In this document: positions 23,903 to 32,054 of the stretch, one piece after another | Position numbering within the stretch: position 1 is the stretch's first letter | How the letters are laid out: every line of letters begins with the position of its first letter | Origin: Clostridia bacterium | Lineage (GTDB): Bacteria > Bacillota > Clostridia > Lachnospirales > Lachnospiraceae | Reading direction: 5' to 3' | DNA: 33,611 bases | Assembly: GCA_028722515.1 (NCBI GenBank) | Contig: JAQYGS010000003.1 | Coordinates: 1 to 33,611 of the forward strand | The notes under the pieces: model-generated | Seen by the model: only the letters and a program-made list of their open reading frames with translations | The model's database searches: none | What the model was told of the DNA's origin: nothing | Program-made: the position numbers and the translations under genes

Positions 23903-25231
23903 TCATAAATTATATCTTTTTTTATTAAACAGTGTGACTGTGACCGTCACAAGAATGGACAGTATTTCTGACAGTACCAGGGAAAACCATACACCATCAA
24001 GTCCCCATATCTTTGAACAGGTAAACACGCATATTACCGGACATATAAGTGTTCTGACCACAGACAGGGATGCGGATATCAGTCCATTGTTTAAAGCTGT
24101 AAACAAGGATGAGCCAAAGAAGTTCAGTCCTGTAAAAATATAAGAAAGGGCATAGATTCTGAAACCATGTATAGCCAGCTCCTTTGCAGCCTGATCATAT
24201 CCAAGAAATGTGGAAACAAAGAATCCGGAAAACGCATAGGATACCACAAGGATCAAGAGAGAATAACCACCTATGATAATCAGGCTTTTGTGGAAAAGTC
24301 CCTTTAACTCATCTGTATTCTGAGCGCCGTAGTGATATCCGATAACCGGAACAATCGCTATATTATATCCCATAAAAATGCAGGCAAAAAGCAGAGTAAT
24401 ATAGAGAATCACCCCATACGCATCCACACCTACTTCTCCCGCCATTTTCAGAAGAATAAAGTTATACAGAGAGCTTACAACAGAAGTTGTAATGTTCATA
24501 ATCATCTCTGAAGAGCCATTCCCACATACCTTAAGGATAGCCCGGGGCATCATTCTGGCACGTACCAGTTTCAGGGTTGTTTTTTTACTGCGGAGGAAAT
24601 AAAGCAAAGGCCCTACTCCTCCTACAACCTGGCCAAGTACGGAAGCAACTCCTGCTCCAACAACACCCCATTTAAACACACATACAAATAATGCATCCAA
24701 AGCAATATTAGTGATACCGGCCATCATAGTAAAGACAAATGCCATAGCCGACTGGTCAGCTGCCACAAAAAATTCCTGGAATTCATACTGCATAACAAAT
24801 ACCGGAATTCCAGCAAGCATAATCACACCATATATAACACCCAGCTCCAGCATCTCTCCGGATGCCCCCTGGCTTACCAGGAAAGGCCTGGTAAACACAG
24901 CAGCTATAATGGCAATTACGATTCCCAGAATTACCGAAAAAAGAACAAGGGAAGAGAATACCTGATTTGCTTCTTCTTTTTTATTTTCGCCCAGCATCTT
25001 ACTCACAAGTGCATTTCCACCTGAACCGATCATAAACCCAAAGGACGGAAAAATCAGAATATAGGGATTGATCATATTTACTGCAGCAAAAGCAGTAGTT
25101 CCGCAGAAATTGGAAATAAACAGTCCGTCAACCAATGCATATGTAGAACAGAGTATAATGGTAATAATAGGGATTAAGGTAAATTTAAACAGCTTTTTCA
25201 GTGTAAAATGTTCTGAGATCTGTATATTCAT
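23903..25231 (-). CDS. MATE family multidrug/metabolite efflux transporter
   Basis: A 442-residue protein with about 12 membrane helices, in two related halves typical of MATE exporters: FTLIPIITIILCSTYALVDG, FISNFCGTTAFAAVNMINPY, FMIGSGGNALVSKMLGENKK in the first half; YNIAIVPVIGYHYGAQNTDE in the second. MATE proteins export cationic drugs or natural products by Na+ or H+ antiport. ATG 25231 follows AAAGGAG. It lies 26 bp after the NRPS-like gene on the same strand, so cotranscription from the GTTAC-repeat promoter is likely and the synthetase product is a plausible substrate. The real substrate is unknown. Confidence 0.92.
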   Translation of the reverse strand: MNIQISEHFTLKKLFKFTLIPIITIILCSTYALVDGLFISNFCGTTAFAAVNMINPYILIFPSFGFMIGSGGNALVSKMLGENKKEEANQVFSSLVLFSVILGIVIAIIAAVFTRPFLVSQGASGEMLELGVIYGVIMLAGIPVFVMQYEFQEFFVAADQSAMAFVFTMMAGITNIALDALFVCVFKWGVVGAGVASVLGQVVGGVGPLLYFLRSKKTTLKLVRARMMPRAILKVCGNGSSEMIMNITTSVVSSLYNFILLKMAGEVGVDAYGVILYITLLFACIFMGYNIAIVPVIGYHYGAQNTDELKGLFHKSLIIIGGYSLLILVVSYAFSGFFVSTFLGYDQAAKELAIHGFRIYALSYIFTGLNFFGSSLFTALNNGLISASLSVVRTLICPVICVFTCSKIWGLDGVWFSLVLSEILSILVTVTVTLFNKKRYNL

Positions 25232-25257
25232 AATCTTCTCCTTTAGTATTCATTCTG

Positions 25258-28200
25258 TTACTGTTCTTTGAGTGCAAGTATGGTTTTCATATCATCTGTT
25301 TCCAGCGCAATATTTAACATATGGTTGATATCCTCCAGCAGAGCATGCATTTTCTCTTCTGAATAAAGTTCTCCATGGTAATCCAGCACCCATCTGATAC
25401 CGGAAGGTGTTTCTTCTGCCTGAAAAACAGCAAGAGAATCTGAAGGCTGATTATCCTCCAGGAAGGTACCCTTTGCAACCGTACCTCCTATTTCAAAAGT
25501 GTCCTCATCCAGAGGCTGATAAATGTACGCTGAAGATAATATATCCATACATTTCTCAGAAAGTTGAATCAGCGGCATTGTGGGGAATATCATAAGATCC
25601 ATGATCTCTTTCTGAAATTCCTGTAAATATTTACTGAAAGAATCATAATCTCCCACATAACAGTATGCCATCAGTGTAGTAGCAATATATCCAAATGTAT
25701 CTTTCAGCTGAGAAGAATTTCTGCCATTATAGCCAAAAATATATGCAGAATTGCTATGCTGACAATATTTCGTAAAAGCCATTCCCAGAAGACCGGCCAT
25801 AAGAATATTAGGACTTACTCTGTTTTTCTTACAATACTCCTGAATTTTCTCCATAGATGCATCCAGATCACAGATACACCTCTTTGGTACAAATTCCTTT
25901 CCCTGAAGATCAAAAGGAATCATTCCGGGTCTTTCTATCCTTTCCATGTATTTCATGTACATCTGAGTACATTTTTCTCCTGCAGGTGTATTCCAGAACT
26001 CTGCCAGATCTTCTCCCAGCTCAAACATGGTATAACTTTCCGAAGTCAGTTCTTTTCCATCATATGCTTTACCAATATCCTCTGCTACAATACCTATAGA
26101 CCGGCCATCAGAATTTAAATGACTGAAATCTGTAAAAAGAAACTTCCTCTTTCCTGTTTCAATGATCTCAAAACAGAAAAGCCATTTATCCATAGGGCCA
26201 ATAGTTTTACTCAGATGCTTAGATTCCTCATCAAAGGTTTCATCATCCATATGAATGACCTTTATTTCATAGTCCCTGTAATCGTCCTGTGGAATCTGAT
26301 ATACAGCATGATCTTCTCCCATTTCCATTCTCATAGTAAGCCCTGGATGCGCTTCCATAGTCTTATAGATTGCTTCTTTCAGTCTCTCATTATCAATGGA
26401 CAGGTCCAATTGATAAAGAGTAGGCATATTTAAATTTGTTCCTTTTTGAAGCATTTCATAGAAAGTTGCAGTCTGGATCATAGTTGCAGGATATCTGTCT
26501 TTCTTTTCAAAAGTTTTCAGTTTCGGAGCATTTTTTACAAATTCTTCCAGTTTAAGAATATCTGTATGGTCATAAATATCTGCCACATTAATTCCAATAT
26601 TAAATTCATCACCGATCATAGATATAAGCAGCATAATGTCCAGGGATGAAACTCCCAGTTCCAGAAGGTTAGTGGTAATGCCTACTTTTCTGTCAGGAAG
26701 AACATTCTCAACAATTTCCACCAGTTTCTTCTGAACCTCTGTTTCAGGAGGAACAATTTCTTTTTCTTTGATCACAGGTCTGGGAAGAGCTTTCCTGTCT
26801 ACCTTCTGATTAGCAGTCATGGGCATTTCATCCATTCTCATCCAGATATCAGGCATCATGTAATGGGCCAGATGCTCATGGGCAAATTCATGCACTTCTT
26901 CTTCCGTAACAAAGGCCTCACATGCGTAATAAAGGCAAAGATATCTGTTATCGATCACTGCTGCAGTACAGATATTCATTCCCCGCATGGAAGACATAGC
27001 TGCTTCCACCTCACCAAGCTCAATTCTTAAGCCCCTGAGTTTTACCTGATTGTCCCTTCTTCCAAGATATTCTATTTCATCATTTTCATTGATACGGACA
27101 ATATCTCCGCTCTTGTAGCCTCTCATTCCGCCATACTCAATGAATACATCATTTGTCTTTTCAGGAAGGTTAATATAACCACGTCCCACGCCCCTGCCAC
27201 AGATCAGAAGTTCTCCTTTTTCTCCTTTTGGCACTTCTTTATTGTTTTCATCAATTACAAATACATAAACATTTGCATTAGGTACGCCAATGGTAACACA
27301 ATCCTCACTGTCAATCACTTTCATAGTACAGCTGATGGTGGCTTCTGTAGGACCATACCCATTCATAATCATTACATCTGGATTGTATTCCCTGATCCTG
27401 GTATACAAAGTTCCTGGGAAAGCTTCCGCGCCAAGATCAAGAACCTTCATTCTTCCAAATGCATCTTTCACTTTAGGAAGCTTCAGCAGACCGGACAGAT
27501 AGCTTGGAGTCACACACATAGCATCCACCTTATTTTTCTCCAGGAAATCGATCATCAGATTGGGATTCATGATTTCATCGTCCAGAGCATAGGCTACCGT
27601 ATTTCCGCTGATAAGAGGAATATACTCTTCCATCACAGACACGTCGAAGGTCATCTGGGCCATGGCCAGGCACACAGTTCCCCGTTCATATAATCCCATA
27701 AGCTCATAATTTTTTTCACTGGGATGAAGAAAATTGGAGAGATTTCCATGTTCGATCATTACGCCCTTGGGATTTCCTGTGGAACCGGAAGTATAAATAC
27801 AATAACAAAGATCATTTTCCTGTATATCCACATCTGGATTATCCTTATCCGGGCAGCTTAACAGATCCTCGATAAACTGTGGCCTTTTCTGCAGCTCGTC
27901 CACAAAAAGCTCAAGTCTGTCGTATACGATCTTTCTTGTGGAAATAATCTGTTTACAGGAAGCATCCTGGAAAATATATTTAATTCTTACATCTGGATAC
28001 TGGGTGTTGACAATGGTATAGGCCGCACCGGCTTTTAATACCCCAAGAGTTGCCACATAAGTACTGATGCCTCTCTCCAGCATAATGCATACCACATCCT
28101 CCGCGCCAACTCCCAGATAGATCAGGGAATGAGCAACACGGTTGGCAGCTTCATTTAATTCTCTGTAAGTGTAAGAGCCCTGAGAACTTACCACTGCAAG

Positions 28201-28662
28201 CTTGTCCGGATTTTTCTCCACCTGTTCTTCAAACATTCTGGTTACAGGAACAAAATCAAAATCCACAGTTGTGTCGTTGATTCCGGTCAGAGGTATATCC
28301 GGCTGGTATTTCTTTTCTCTTGTGTAATGAGTATGCAAAGCTTTAACTTCAGATTTTTTCTCAGCTTTCTTCTCAATGCCAAATACATCCATCATTCCGG
28401 TTATGGCAAATACTTCATATACCTCATCGGAAACATTTATGATAGAAAAATCAGTAATTTTCTTTCTGATCCTGAGCAAAATACGAAGTCCCACAGAAGA
28501 AATATAAGTCAGATCAGCAGCATCAAAAACGATTTTTTCAGGTGATGGAGTCAGGCTGCTCAGGTATTCCTCAAGTTCTTTTTCAATTTCAGGAGCATTA
28601 TCCGAAAATACCCTTTCCGGCAGAGTAACTGTTACAGTATTTTCTTTAAAAATTTTATCCAT
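25258..28662 (-). CDS. STAS-adenylation-carrier-condensation protein (single-module NRPS with N-terminal STAS domain)
   Basis: The 1134-residue protein joins four parts. Residues 1-98 are a STAS domain with the phospho-acceptor motif YISSVGLRILL (Ser55/56). Residues about 135-630 are an adenylation domain: TSGSTGNPKG 291-300, FDVSVMEEY 339-347 (Asp340 would contact an alpha-amino group), NGYGPTE 434-440, YKSGD 516-520, RGLRIELGEVE 543-553 and catalytic Lys620. Residues about 640-712 are a carrier domain, with Ser673 in LGVSSLDIM for phosphopantetheine. Residues about 722-1134 look like a condensation domain in which the first His of HHxxxDG is Ser but catalytic His848 remains (SHLNSDG). It would activate one amino acid and join it to an acyl or amino partner. 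There is no thioesterase or reductase. First gene of an operon with MATE; ATG follows AAGGGG. Confidence 0.9.
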   Translation of the reverse strand: MDKIFKENTVTVTLPERVFSDNAPEIEKELEEYLSSLTPSPEKIVFDAADLTYISSVGLRILLRIRKKITDFSIINVSDEVYEVFAITGMMDVFGIEKKAEKKSEVKALHTHYTREKKYQPDIPLTGINDTTVDFDFVPVTRMFEEQVEKNPDKLAVVSSQGSYTYRELNEAANRVAHSLIYLGVGAEDVVCIMLERGISTYVATLGVLKAGAAYTIVNTQYPDVRIKYIFQDASCKQIISTRKIVYDRLELFVDELQKRPQFIEDLLSCPDKDNPDVDIQENDLCYCIYTSGSTGNPKGVMIEHGNLSNFLHPSEKNYELMGLYERGTVCLAMAQMTFDVSVMEEYIPLISGNTVAYALDDEIMNPNLMIDFLEKNKVDAMCVTPSYLSGLLKLPKVKDAFGRMKVLDLGAEAFPGTLYTRIREYNPDVMIMNGYGPTEATISCTMKVIDSEDCVTIGVPNANVYVFVIDENNKEVPKGEKGELLICGRGVGRGYINLPEKTNDVFIEYGGMRGYKSGDIVRINENDEIEYLGRRDNQVKLRGLRIELGEVEAAMSSMRGMNICTAAVIDNRYLCLYYACEAFVTEEEVHEFAHEHLAHYMMPDIWMRMDEMPMTANQKVDRKALPRPVIKEKEIVPPETEVQKKLVEIVENVLPDRKVGITTNLLELGVSSLDIMLLISMIGDEFNIGINVADIYDHTDILKLEEFVKNAPKLKTFEKKDRYPATMIQTATFYEMLQKGTNLNMPTLYQLDLSIDNERLKEAIYKTMEAHPGLTMRMEMGEDHAVYQIPQDDYRDYEIKVIHMDDETFDEESKHLSKTIGPMDKWLFCFEIIETGKRKFLFTDFSHLNSDGRSIGIVAEDIGKAYDGKELTSESYTMFELGEDLAEFWNTPAGEKCTQMYMKYMERIERPGMIPFDLQGKEFVPKRCICDLDASMEKIQEYCKKNRVSPNILMAGLLGMAFTKYCQHSNSAYIFGYNGRNSSQLKDTFGYIATTLMAYCYVGDYDSFSKYLQEFQKEIMDLMIFPTMPLIQLSEKCMDILSSAYIYQPLDEDTFEIGGTVAKGTFLEDNQPSDSLAVFQAEETPSGIRWVLDYHGELYSEEKMHALLEDINHMLNIALETDDMKTILALKEQ

Positions 28663-28693
28663 AAGAATTCCCCTTTTATAATAATAATTTTAG

Positions 28694-28726
28694 ATTATAT
28701 CATGCCATACGTAACTAAACCGTAAC
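28694..28726 (-). promoter_or_regulatory. Promoter with GTTAC direct repeats in front of the NRPS-like gene
   Basis: On the minus strand GTTACGGTTTAGTTAC (28711-28726) lies 11 bp before TATAAT (28694-28699), with an extended ATGA before the -10. It is identical to the motif at 23596-23611 except for one base, at the same spacing. No usual -35 is seen. Confidence 0.75.
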
Positions 28727-28742
28727 CGGACTTATGTGAAAA

Positions 28743-28775
28743 TAAAAAAAACAGGACTTATGTCCTGCTTTTTTA
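28743..28775 (-). terminator. Intrinsic terminator after the STAS antagonist gene
   Basis: CAGGAC-ATAA-GTCCTG on the minus strand (28752-28767), followed by a run of eight T. It separates the STAS/HATPase transcript from the NRPS-MATE operon, which restarts at its own promoter. The A/T-run symmetry makes it potentially bidirectional. Confidence 0.9.
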
Positions 28776-28791
28776 CAAATTTCTTAATGAT

Positions 28792-29094
28792 TTATTCAAT
28801 GGTGAGGATATCGGCAAATCCTGTAACATCAAATACTTCCATAATCATTTCATTTACATGGCAGATCTTCATGGATCCCTGCTTGTTCATCTGTTTCTGA
28901 GCACCCAGAAGTACTCTTAAACCTGCTGAAGATATGTAAGCAAGATCAGAGAAATCAAGAATCAGCTCCTTTACTCCCTCTAAGCTGTTCTTAAGCTCGG
29001 TCTCAAGCTGTGGAGCTGTAGTTGTATCCAGTCTTCCTTCCAGTTTTAATGTTAACTTTTCTTCGCTCTGTTCCTTTGAAATTGTCATATCCAA
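28792..29094 (-). CDS. STAS-domain anti-sigma factor antagonist (SpoIIAA/RsbV-like)
   Basis: A 100-residue stand-alone STAS protein: KLEGRLDTTTAPQLETELKN, LILDFSDLAYISSAGLRVLL with Ser55/56 as the phospho-acceptor site, and the C-terminal helix MIMEVFDVTGFADILTIE. In partner switching the unphosphorylated form binds an RsbW-type kinase and frees the kinase's target; the phosphorylated form does not. Its acceptor site falls at the same residue number as in the STAS domain of the NRPS-like protein next door. It lies 17 bp after the HATPase-like gene and ends at a terminator. The ATG follows an AAGGGAG site. Confidence 0.94.
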   Translation of the reverse strand: MDMTISKEQSEEKLTLKLEGRLDTTTAPQLETELKNSLEGVKELILDFSDLAYISSAGLRVLLGAQKQMNKQGSMKICHVNEMIMEVFDVTGFADILTIE

Positions 29095-29111
29095 GTTCTC
29101 CCTTTCATATA

Positions 29112-29732
29112 TTAAAACTTTTTATAAACAACCATCTCGACTGTGTTTGCATGGACTCTCACACGTACATCATCTGCAAGTTTAGCAACAATGGACTTTT
29201 CCAGTTCGTCCTTTGCCTCTTCTGTTTCCTTATCGTCGGTCTTTCTGGAAAGTACAGCAACCTTATAGCTCTGCAGAGACCATTCATTCTTATTCTCTTT
29301 ACCGGCATCTTCCATATCAGACATTCCATAAGTCATCATGTTCACGCCGGATTTTTTCTGCTGTACGGAATTCTCCACGTAACCTGTCATGTACAGTTCA
29401 AGAATATTACGGATTTTACCCATAATGCCTTTCACAGTAACATGTTCTTCGCCTCTTGATGTATTAAGAAATTCCTGGTGTTTCTTTCTGTCCATCTGAG
29501 TACTCACACACAAATGAAGCTCACAGCAGCTTCCCGTATTCTCAGCCCAGAAGTCTGCCACAAACTCTCCGGCAATACTCTTTACCATACCCATCATTTC
29601 CTCTGTCAGAAGACGAAAACGAAGAGAATCTTTCTCAGACAGTTTCTGATGAACACAAAACTCCTCTACTTCCTGGAATGCCTTGTCTGCCCCATTCCAC
29701 ATATTATCAACTTTTACCACATCTGTTTTCAT
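29112..29732 (-). CDS. Degenerate HATPase-like protein between kinase and STAS genes
   Basis: The 206-residue protein is not clearly assigned. The region LRFRLLTEEMMGMVKSI (38-53) resembles the N-box helix of RsbW/GHKL ATPases, and FWAENTGSCCELHLCV the strand after it, but the metal-binding Asn is replaced (Gly48 or Met49) and the glycine-rich lid motifs are missing. The middle has charged loops; the end (VRVRVHANTVEMVVYKKF) is a beta hairpin. A protein of this kind could bind STAS partners without kinase activity, which is inference. It is first in a two-gene unit with the STAS gene, transcribed from a near-perfect promoter at 29789-29817. ATG 29732 follows AAGGAGG. Confidence 0.75.
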   Translation of the reverse strand: MKTDVVKVDNMWNGADKAFQEVEEFCVHQKLSEKDSLRFRLLTEEMMGMVKSIAGEFVADFWAENTGSCCELHLCVSTQMDRKKHQEFLNTSRGEEHVTVKGIMGKIRNILELYMTGYVENSVQQKKSGVNMMTYGMSDMEDAGKENKNEWSLQSYKVAVLSRKTDDKETEEAKDELEKSIVAKLADDVRVRVHANTVEMVVYKKF

Positions 29733-29788
29733 CGATTTCCTCCTTAAATGTATTTCAATATAATATGAACATCCACTTCCTTCTGGCT

Positions 29789-29817
29789 ATTATATTGTAT
29801 TATGACACTACTGTCAA
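29789..29817 (-). promoter_or_regulatory. Sigma-A promoter of the HATPase-like/STAS unit
   Basis: On the minus strand a perfect TTGACA (29812-29817) and a perfect TATAAT (29789-29794) with 17 bp spacing. It implies strong constitutive transcription of the antagonist pair, independent of the upstream kinase/phosphatase genes. Confidence 0.88.
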
Positions 29818-29846
29818 CTTTTTTAATGTAGAATGCATCTATATGG

Positions 29847-30257
29847 TCATCCAATATATTTGGTCATAGTCAGGATATTTTCTCCGTTCTCATATACATA
29901 ATACACCTCATCCATGGTTTTTTTCATCATATAAATGCCAAGACCACCAATCTGCCTTTCCTCAGCAGAGAGGGTAATATCCGGATCCTTTCTGTCCAGA
30001 GGGTTAAAAGGTATGCCATGATCGGCCATTCTGATTTTCATCTTTGTTTTTCCGCTGTCAAATTCAATTGAGATCTTTACCTGCCCTGGTTCATCCGGAT
30101 ATGCATAGTCTGCAACATTTACAAACATTTCTTCCATGACAACTGTGATCTGCATAATCTTCTTCATGGAACAGTCTGCTTTTTCCATTTCTGTGCTCAC
30201 AAAATCCAAAACATCATCTAAATTATTCTTATCAGCAGGAAATACTTTTTCAGTCAT
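29847..30257 (-). CDS. RsbW/SpoIIAB-like serine kinase / anti-sigma factor (HATPase)
   Basis: 136 residues with all main GHKL ATPase motifs: N-box VVMEEMFVNVADYAY (Asn47 for Mg2+), G1 box MADHGIPFNP (Asp79) and G2 box IGGLGIYMMKKTMD. RsbW-type proteins phosphorylate a STAS antagonist and sequester a target, classically a sigma factor. The local candidates for phosphorylation are the stand-alone STAS protein and the STAS domain of the NRPS-like protein. It starts 12 bp after the SpoIIE-type phosphatase stop, so they are cotranscribed. No group 3 (sigma-B type) sigma factor is encoded in the window. Confidence 0.92.
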   Translation of the reverse strand: MTEKVFPADKNNLDDVLDFVSTEMEKADCSMKKIMQITVVMEEMFVNVADYAYPDEPGQVKISIEFDSGKTKMKIRMADHGIPFNPLDRKDPDITLSAEERQIGGLGIYMMKKTMDEVYYVYENGENILTMTKYIG

Positions 30258-30269
30258 GCTGTACGCCTT

Positions 30270-32027
30270 TCATTTTTTTAAATCCATGATCAACATAGTG
30301 ATATCATCAAACTGGGGTGCGCCATCTGCAAATTTATCAATATCCCCTCTCAGACTGTGGAGCATATCCTCAACCGATTTTTCCATATTATGGTTCATGA
30401 AATCTTTCAGACGGTCTTCCCCATAGAGTTCTTCTTTGGAATTACAGCTTTCTGTTACGCCGTCCGTATAAAGAAACAATCTGTCGCCAGGCCCAAGAGT
30501 AATTTCATTTCTCCGGTATCTGATATCTTCCATACCGGCAAGCACAAATCCCGGACGACTGACAAGATATTCAAAGTCTCCCCCATTAGTTCTTAGAAGA
30601 GGCGGATTGTGTCCTGCATTGGCAAAGCAAAGCTTTCCGTCTGAAAGATTCAAAATACCCATCCATGCTGTTACAAAAAGTCCCGCATCATTTCCCTCAC
30701 AGAGTAAATTATTTACTTTGGTAAATACCTGTTCCGGTTCCAGACCCATCTGGGCATAGTTTTTGATCAGTGTCTTGGCTATGACCATAAACAGCGCAGC
30801 TGGAACACCTTTACCGGATACATCGGCAATGACCAGTGCCAGATGTGTATCATCTGTCATAAAGAAGTCATAGAAATCTCCTCCAACTTCCTTGGCTGGT
30901 GTCATTGTGGCATAAAGATCAAACTCATTATGATCCGGGAATGGCGGAAAGATAATGGGAAGCATATGGGCCTGAATACTGGATGCCAGACTTAACTCCG
31001 CATTGATCCTTTCCTTTTCGGCAGTGATCTTCTTAAGATTGTCCACATAGTTTTCCAGATTCTGTGCCATTGAAATGTAAGATCTTGCAAGACTTCCTGC
31101 TTCTGTATTGTCATTTTTATATTTCTCACATCTTGAGATCATGTTTTTTCTCTGTTCATCTGTAGAGCTCTCATGATAATAGCTCTCGGCTATATCAGCA
31201 AGATCTTCTACCGGATCAGCAATCTTCTTTTCGGTAAACCACATAAACCCAATGGAAAGCAGAAAATAGCAATTAAGCGCAATAGTCTGAAACAGATACA
31301 TCTGTCCCCAGATTCCGACAGGCATACCTTTTACACCGATTTTATTTGAAAGATAAACAGACATACCCACCAGAATACAGATTCCAAGGCCTATAGCAAT
31401 TGTATTCAGGATCATTCTCTCATTTAAAGAAAATACAAATATTTTTTCCTTTTCCCCGTTTGTAATATTGGTCAGTTTCTTCTGGATAAGATGACAAAGG
31501 ATTACCAGAGGACAGCCAAAAAGAAGACCTGAATCAAATACATTAAAAAAGAGATACAGACTGTTCAGTGAAATAAAGTCAGACACAGAATATGCATGGT
31601 TAATAATTCCTGTAAACAAGACAGCCAGAATGGCATCAATGAACATAACAAGGCAGAATTTCAGCATTCTTTCAATACTGTCAAGCCTGAATTCCTGTCC
31701 ATTACGTTCCTTATTTAATTTCTTCCACAGAAAATAAGGAATCATTCCATATACGATCTGCTGAATAAAGCTAAAGCATGCATAGGTCAGTCCATAACCG
31801 GAGATCATATCTGCCAGGAACGCACCTGCCCCGCAGCCTAGGGCTGCAGGGATACCAAAGATCATTCCCAGAACAGGCGTAAGTGCAGAGCTGGGGCGCA
31901 TATCCGTAATTTCTGCTGCCGAAAGCCAGACTCTGAAAGGCATAGTCAGAATCATAAACAAAGCCAGGCTGGCAACAAAAATAACCGGCAACAACCATTG
32001 TCTTTTTGTTTCTTTTCTCAAAATCAT
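30270..32027 (-). CDS. Membrane SpoIIE/RsbU-family protein phosphatase (PP2C)
   Basis: 585 residues. The N-terminal half (1-265) has about seven membrane helices; SSALTPVLGMIFGIPAALGC with GAGAFLADMISG looks like an S-component-type (ECF transporter) small-molecule binding fold. Next is a juxtamembrane segment and a coiled-coil signalling helix (about 320-355) ending in the SIQAHMLP motif typical of RsbU-like enzymes, then a PP2C domain with metal-binding motifs KEVGGDFYDFF (380-387), ADVSGKG (402-407), FANAGHNPPLL, YTDGVTE (521-526) and FDDITM (573-578). It is expected to dephosphorylate phospho-STAS partners in response to a membrane signal. ATG follows AAAGGAG. It is in one transcript with the RsbW-like gene and probably with the upstream SH3 protein gene. 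Confidence 0.93.
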   Translation of the reverse strand: MILRKETKRQWLLPVIFVASLALFMILTMPFRVWLSAAEITDMRPSSALTPVLGMIFGIPAALGCGAGAFLADMISGYGLTYACFSFIQQIVYGMIPYFLWKKLNKERNGQEFRLDSIERMLKFCLVMFIDAILAVLFTGIINHAYSVSDFISLNSLYLFFNVFDSGLLFGCPLVILCHLIQKKLTNITNGEKEKIFVFSLNERMILNTIAIGLGICILVGMSVYLSNKIGVKGMPVGIWGQMYLFQTIALNCYFLLSIGFMWFTEKKIADPVEDLADIAESYYHESSTDEQRKNMISRCEKYKNDNTEAGSLARSYISMAQNLENYVDNLKKITAEKERINAELSLASSIQAHMLPIIFPPFPDHNEFDLYATMTPAKEVGGDFYDFFMTDDTHLALVIADVSGKGVPAALFMVIAKTLIKNYAQMGLEPEQVFTKVNNLLCEGNDAGLFVTAWMGILNLSDGKLCFANAGHNPPLLRTNGGDFEYLVSRPGFVLAGMEDIRYRRNEITLGPGDRLFLYTDGVTESCNSKEELYGEDRLKDFMNHNMEKSVEDMLHSLRGDIDKFADGAPQFDDITMLIMDLKK

Positions 32028-32054
32028 CTGCTCCTTTGTAAATCAGTTATGTTA

